Origin: Axinella damicornis
Lineage: Eukaryota > Porifera > Demospongiae > Axinellida > Axinellidae
DNA length: 64,000 bases
Assembly: GCA_963931865.1 (NCBI GenBank)
Contig: OZ007508.1
Location: forward strand, 19,463,186-19,527,185
Reading direction: 5' to 3'
Part shown: positions 58,801 to 64,000 of the stretch, one piece after another
Layout of the letters: the number at the start of each line of letters is the position of its first letter
Numbering within the stretch: the stretch's first letter is position 1
Program-made: the position numbers and the translations under genes
Notes under the pieces: model-generated
The model's database searches: none
Seen by the model: the letters and a program-made list of their open reading frames with translations, nothing else
What the model was told of the DNA's origin: nothing

Positions 58801-59433
58801 GGATCCTCTGCCATTGAGGACGACCATCCCCACATCTCTGAGGAAGTCAATGAGCTCTTTTCCATGAGTGTTAGGGGCAGCAGTATCTACAATTACTCGG
58901 TTAGGTAGAGAATCAGGGACAAACTCAATATCAGTATCCACTAATGATCCTATACGAGCATTAAAATCCCCACAAATGCACAGCAAACCTGAGTCTTGAT
59001 ACTTTGAAACATGGAGTCTTAGATTATTGAAGAATTCTAATGAAATGTCACCTCTAGAGGAGTTACTGGGAGGTAAGTAGCAAACACACAATGAGATAGA
59101 CTGGTTGGAGGTTTGGTCTAGTAGCAGAACCCAAAGGATACCCTCTGATTTGTCATCTAAGATGCTGACAGTGAATTTATGGAAAACTGCATCCTTGATG
59201 AGAAGGCCAACCCCCCCAGAACCTCGAATTGCTCTTTTCGATATTTGCTTTCGGTTATTACCAAACCATGTGTAGCCTTCTAAGTGGATTTCACCGTCGT
59301 CACGTAGGAAAGTTTCACAGACACCTATCAAATGTAAATCTAAAGAATGGATCACCTTGTTTCTGAAATTGCTATCATTAGGCCAGCCCCTTGTATTCCA
59401 ACAACCTACTTTTAATGGGAAGTGCGAATCTGT
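55852..59433 (-). mobile_element. APE-type non-LTR retrotransposon (LINE), 5'-truncated
   Basis: Minus-strand element with endonuclease and reverse transcriptase. Its 3' end is a short ATTC-type tail (ATTCATTCATCA on the minus strand), as in CR1/L2-like elements. The 5' end is cut at the very start of the endonuclease domain, with no ORF1, directly against the 70-bp repeat at 59434. Clade (CR1, L2, Tx1-like) not resolved. Confidence 0.85.
55964..59433 (-). pseudogene. LINE ORF2: endonuclease, reverse transcriptase, zinc-knuckle tail (frameshifted)
   Basis: Open from 59433 to 56185 without stop. Order: AP endonuclease (start VGCWNTRGWPND, then LIGVCETFL, CGDFNARIG, and SLPDHSVIQW near residue 240); reverse transcriptase from about residue 480 (PGLDRIQGSHL, ANYRGIALQSVVLKVF, NGFRPDRSCLDHLF, FVAFVDLKKAFDSV, SGVKQGCLLSPTLFNLFING) with the catalytic box VFADDIALMAE; then thumb and connection. 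Near 56325-56335 a single frameshift moves the C-terminal CxxC...H....C tail (CKLCLLNSVETEFHFVMEC) into another frame, ending at 55964. The copy is therefore dead or only partly functional. Confidence 0.85.
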
Positions 59434-59503
59434 GCATAACGGTTGTGTTTGTTCCGGTTGTCAGACTGTCGCTGCCTTTTTGGAGCGTCCGTATCCTGGG
59501 GCA
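59434..59503 (+). repeat. 70-bp direct repeat, right copy
   Basis: Identical to 55121-55190. A second short direct repeat, TAGGCGCTCTAATTATGCGT, lies outside both copies (about 54994 and 59595). Confidence 0.97.
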
Positions 59504-59795
59504 GTGTGATGGTGATGCTGTTATTTCTTTCGAACACAGTACTAGTGGCATGCTCACCCGAAAATAAGCTAACGACGTCCTGTGGATGTACCGTAGGCGC
59601 TCTAATTATGCGTCCTCTGCGTCAAAAATTCAATTTCTGGCTACACCTTGTTTGATTACTTGGAAACGTTCCTGAAGTGCTGATGTTCTACTAGTCAGTA
59701 GTGTGGAAACCGTAAACGAGGCCAGGAGAATAGTTCAGAAGCATTGAACAACCTCGAACCGATGTAGAATGGGAGTATAGAATCATCAGTACAGT
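59504..59795. other. Intergenic, LINE to ACBD6 3' end
   Basis: No gene supported. Contains the outer short repeat at 59595-59615. Confidence 0.5.
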
Positions 59796-59801
59796 TTTAT
59801 T
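59796..59801 (-). terminator. Polyadenylation signal of ACBD6
   Basis: AATAAA on the minus strand, about 230 bases after the ACBD6 stop codon. Confidence 0.6.
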
Positions 59802-60028
59802 GCGCCTAACCCTCATGCACAGCTTTGCCTAAATGCGCCAGCCGTCATCGAGCTGAGCGATGTGTGGTGATTGTCCGCTCCTACTTTCCAGCAAGGTGCA
59901 TGTTCGTTTCTGTTCATCCCTCCAGACCCCCCATTAATTGAGAGGAGAAACACTGTGCAACGATCAGGATAAGCAACTTGTGCAAAGATAGAAAACGGCA
60001 CCAAAATAAATAACCTGCTGAAAACAAA

Positions 60029-62958
60029 CTATGTTTGTTGCTGGAACAGTTGTCTGGTGGTGGGATCATTGGCTTGCTCCTCGGCCAGGTAGCCATCACA
60101 GTCCTTGATAGTCTTGTCTGCACCAGCGGAGAGCAAGTGGGAGACTACTTTGTGATGGTCACATGAGGCAGCTAGGGGAGGGAGGGGGGAGGGGGAGGGG
60201 GAGGGAAGGAGGGAGGGAAGGAGGGAGTAGGGAGGGAGAGATGGGGGGGGGGGGGGGGGGGGGGGGGGGGTAGCAACGAAATAGAGCCATATGGTAATCA
60301 GAGCAAACAGGTATGCAATGTAACCACAACAAATTCAGCTAGGGTTGACCAAGAATCGGTTTGACCAATCAGATAGCTGTAGTTGCCATCCTGACAGGAA
60401 GCAGAAGCACTTAAATTACTAGTGAGTTACTACTAGCTGTCCGAGAATCAATCATATATTATTGTCTTGATGAAAGCTAGCTATTTGCATTCACTGAAAA
60501 TATGACCTGCCTATGTACACTATATCCACCGGCCCAGTAGATAGAATATGATAACACCATAAATGAGGTTGTGCACCACCTCTCCAAATGGTGACTCTTA
60601 CCGTAGTGCAGTGGAGTCTGTTGGTCAGGATCCTGCAGTTGTGTGAGCAGATTACAAGAGATTACTAGAGATTACTAGAGATCAACATCTTGCCCCAAAC
60701 CCAGGCTATCCTCACCTCAATGAGAAACTCTGAAGTAGAGAAACGACCCTTACTTGGCTATTGTGTGTCACCTATACTGCATAGTACTTGCCTGTCTGTT
60801 GACGTCTGCTCCGCTGCTAACCAAGAACTTCACCACTTCCAGGTGGCCTCGGTCACAGGCCCAGTGCAACAGCGTCAACCCCTGAAAGATACAAATCATC
60901 CATTGGTATAGAGACCAGCTGAGAGCCAGTTTCATGCCTGCAGGCTCTTTTCTTGTCAGAGAAAAAATGAGGCCAGACCAATTGATCTCCTGCAGCATGG
61001 AACCATTCGGTCCTAGTTTTGAGGTGATTGAACCTCACACTTTCCTGAGATGCTAACAAGATTTGCCCCTATAACAAGACCTTTCCCCTGTTTCATTTTT
61101 TTCGTTGATCGTTCACTCCATTTGTAAGCTGCAGAGATCCGAGCAACAAGCACAGACCAAATGGCCATCTGTACGCTAGGGCACAAGGCAGGTAGTAAGT
61201 TCTAGACTCATTCCAAGGATCGAGGTTATGAATGTATGAAAACACTGCTGGTAGCTCACATGATCCTGGTTATAACTTACAATAATACTGTTAGTGGGGT
61301 AGACTCACATTTTCAGTTTCATTGATGTTCTCATCTGTTACCATGGCAGCCATGTTGGTCACATGACCCTCCTTGCACCAATCAAACACAGTCTTCAGTT
61401 TGTCTGGAATGTCTTCTTCCTTCTCCTCCACACACCTGCTCATCACTGGACCGCCCATCACTGAGCCACCGCTCGGGGGAGGAGACTGTGAGGTAACAAG
61501 GACATGGGATAGTAGGCTCTGCCTTCCTCTGGAAAACCGTCTCTACATCGGCAAAAGATAATCTAGGAGCTGTATATAGTCAACTGGAATCTATGATTGT
61601 AATACTATTGGGGGTTGTTGCTATGTGTTGATTCCAGTTCACACTGTTGTGAGTATGGAACGGGTTCTTTTATATAATCTGGCGATCAGTGTAATGGCAA
61701 ACAGTGATCAAGAATCAAACTGGGGACTGGGGAATATAGCTGTTTTAGCTCAGTGTAAGAAATGGCAGACTATAAATATAAAATAATAGTTACAGAATGT
61801 GTGAACTGGTGGATGTTGGATCCTGTACGTCCACACGTGCAGAAGGTGGAGACTGAGGCACTTCATGGTCAAGGTATAGGTCCCGCTCATGACATAAAAT
61901 GACATTAGTAGTGCTCATGGTCTTACTGACTACTTGCACAACCTTGTACAATTACCGTGGCTGCAGGGCCAGCAGGCTGCAGCTCCCAGTTAGGGTCCAG
62001 CGAGTCCACCAGCTGAAGGTATTTCTCCATGGCTTCCTGCTTTGAAAGGTCACCAAGTTTGGTCCAAGCTTCCCTGTACAGGAAGCGACTTACCATTCTC
62101 AATTCTGCATGATTGCATAACTATGCACAATGTCAGCTATCTCTAATGCAAGGAAGGGGTTTGGCAAGGTATAAGTATAAAATATCTGGTGGTGGTTATT
62201 TTACGGAACAGAATGGACCCCTTGGAAAACACAGAACAGTTGTGTAAAATTACGTCCTCACTGCGGTGTCTAATCTCCATAAACTGCATATCAGACAGAT
62301 AGAGCTGGACGAACCCTACATTCCGGTACCCCTTTGTTGCTGGGATCCTTGGTACTAGATCCGAGTTTGACGAAATCACATGGGTGGAAGCCCGTGTTCG
62401 GCTTAGCTATAGGCCCCAACTAGTAGTATAGGCAACAGCGCAGCATGCATGGCTTGTCAAGCTCTATCCAGTGATAAACAATTTGTGGAGATTAGAGGAC
62501 TTGCATATCCATGTTTTCCAAGTGGTCCAGTCCATTCCTTAAAATATTGACCACCAAACTATACTAATATCAGACAAACAAAACGAGAGACAGGCAATAC
62601 AAAAACTTCAGGGAGTACAAAATCGCTTTAGGACGTTTGCTTCTTGCAACTGTATTGCAAATTATGCATACGCAACTACTGTAGTTCGTTCTTGCACACT
62701 GACCATTTTGCACGGCCTGTAAAGTCAAAGAATCCAGGCCTTGGTGTGCTGCAAGTACCCTCATTAGCCTACACAGAGCGAGACAACAAACTCAACAACT
62801 TCATGTTTATGCTCAATCAAGATTGGTATGACCTGTTTGAAGTACCCATAGAGTTGAAGTTTCTGGTCATTGCCTAGCCGAAGTGAACTGTTGCTTCTCA
62901 TTCTAGCAGCAGCTCGCTGAAATCGAAGCTCCAACTCTTCCTCCGCCTCCATGTGCAT
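60029..62958 (-). CDS. ACBD6: Acyl-CoA-binding domain-containing protein 6
   Basis: Exons complement of 62833-62958, 62704-62768, 61956-62073, 61309-61485, 60792-60881, 60602-60632 and 60029-60171 give 249 residues (human 282), all phases consistent. Exons 1-3: acyl-CoA-binding domain (ELRFQRAAARM, QLYGYFKQ, CSTPRPGFFDFTGRAKW, EAWTKLGDLSKQEAMEKYLQ). Exon 4: acidic linker with VFDWCKEGHV. Exons 5-7: ankyrin repeats (LLHWACDRGHLEVVKFLVSS, then DQQTPLHY, then HLLSAGADKTIKDCDGYLAE). ACBD6 binds long-chain acyl-CoA and is known to support N-myristoylation by NMT. The intron after exon 5 appears to use a GC donor (CAG|GCAAGT). Intron 6 carries a G-rich tract and poly-G run near 60246-60270. Confidence 0.94.
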
Positions 62959-63199
62959 GCCGTGGTGAATCAATAGGGGACCCTGTAATTTATTCTAATC
63001 AAACTTTAATAGCACTGGTGCCAGAGAACGTTCCATGCATGATGGAGTATCGATTACAAGGCCTTGCAGTGGTAAGGAATAGATGTTTGCCAAAACCATA
63101 GCAAGCTAGATGCCTGCCAAATAGGCGGTTGTCAAGGTATAAGTCAGTTTGTGGAGTTCAGCTGTTGTAAATTAAAGTGTGCCTTCCTGTACCGTTTAG
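62959..63199. promoter_or_regulatory. Candidate bidirectional promoter, ACBD6 / TMEM115-like
   Basis: 241 bases between divergent start codons. No TATA box recognised. Confidence 0.45.
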
Positions 63200-63324
63200 A
63201 TGATGCTGCAGCAGATCCAGAAGATGTCCATTATAGCCAAGGTGTTCTCTGCACTCATACTGCTGTTCTACGGCCTGAGTTTCGTACCTCACCTCAAAGA
63301 CAATCTGGCTGTGGTGCCAGCATA
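63200..63324 (+). CDS. TMEM115: TMEM115-like rhomboid-fold Golgi protein, first coding exon only
   Basis: ATG at 63200 opens a 41-codon exon ending CCAGCATA|GTGAGT (phase 2). Residues: a short polar start (MMLQQIQKMS), one hydrophobic helix (VFSALILLFYGLSFV), then LKDNLAVVPA and the first two bases of a Tyr codon. TMEM115 has the same pattern (helix, then LAVTPGY before the next membrane segments). TMEM115 is a rhomboid-related Golgi protein involved in retrograde traffic. The next exon was not found before 64000, so the gene continues beyond the window. A second ATG (63203) follows immediately. Confidence 0.6.
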
Positions 63325-64000
63325 GTGAGTGGCATTAATTGGAGTAAATCTAGTAGTTGTCACCAGTTGCCATGAAGGGAGGGGGTCACTCCCACAGACT
63401 CTGGTCACAGCTGCAACCACTGACTAAACCTTGCCAACTCTTGTCAGCAGTTGGACTGTTGATCATGCTGATTTTCAGCCATTGCAAGCGGAAGCCTAGG
63501 GTTATCTGTTCCATGGCAAACCACGGTGTAGAGAAAGTTACATACCTCCACTATCTCAAGGCAAAGCTGAGAGGTAACGTGTTCTGACGCACAACCTGGG
63601 ACGTTTTGCATTGTAGCATTACAGAGTGCGAAGCAACTTGGATGAAGGAGCAGAATTTTTTTATGCAACTCTATAGCTCTGGACCAATGATGATGTATTT
63701 GGTATAAAATGAACCTCTGAAATAGTTTGAAAGCAGAGTGCAAGCTTACTTCTCTGGGGATGGATGACTAGATATTAGCGGTGACAAATGGAGGTGGGAG
63801 GGGCTGAGCAGGGTGTAGATGAGTTGAGCAATGTGGTGGCAAGGTATATCAAAGTGAATTGCGTATCTTATAAAATGAGCAAGAGGTGAATGTGGTGAGC
63901 CATTGCACTTTTGGGGCTGCATTTTCAGTTGCCTATCAGCTTGTGAAATATAGTACCTCCTACTTGTGCACCCCTCACTGCAAGTGGCAACCGCACTCGT
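63325..64000. other. Presumed first intron of the TMEM115-like gene
   Basis: No further exon or repeat recognised up to the window end. Confidence 0.4.

Overview
The window is a gene-dense, intron-rich nuclear genome segment of an animal. An NK-class homeobox gene, astacin/thrombospondin proteins, short GT-AG introns, and orthologues of USO1, SURF6, UBL5, SCaMC/SLC25A24, CCDC180, TMEM19, ACBD6 and TMEM115 together point to an early-branching metazoan. A sponge is my best guess from gene content and architecture; this is an inference, not a proof. Coding exons were rebuilt by joining open frames at GT/AG (once GC/AG) sites with matching phases.

Layout. 1-1099: 3' end of the USO1/p115 vesicle tether (+). 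1522-7538 and 7831-11717: tandem secreted astacin metalloproteases (+), each with propeptide, astacin domain, TSP1 repeats (four, then two), a shared Cys-containing C-terminal module and a hydrophobic tail. 12200-13900: an orphan terminal exon and dispersed repeats. 13896-14891: SURF6 (-). 15566-16928: UBL5 (+). 17533-28890: EF-hand mitochondrial ATP-Mg/Pi carrier (+) with several transposons in its introns. 29413-30196: BarH/Bsh/BarX-like homeobox gene (-), head to head with a CCDC180-like gene of about 43 exons (+, 30541-46975). 47825-49545: TMEM19 (+). 50804-52273: single-exon gene (-) joining a restriction-endonuclease-like region to a kinase-like domain, similar to Crinkler-type proteins. 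53338-59503: transposon nest, including two TTAA-flanked elements and a broken APE-type LINE. 60029-62958: ACBD6 (-), head to head with the first exon of a TMEM115-like gene (+, 63200).

Most genes are unrelated housekeeping functions: membrane traffic (USO1, TMEM115), ribosome biogenesis (SURF6), splicing (UBL5), mitochondrial adenine nucleotide transport, and probably cilium/flagellum biology (CCDC180). The lineage-specific parts are the astacin pair, the endonuclease-kinase gene and the repeats. A foldback family with termini TAGYCTCGTTCCCAG occurs more than 20 times, mostly in introns. Other repeats include 64-bp and 42-bp inverted repeats, a decayed hAT-like gene nested inside one foldback element, and microsatellites placed asymmetrically at intron ends.
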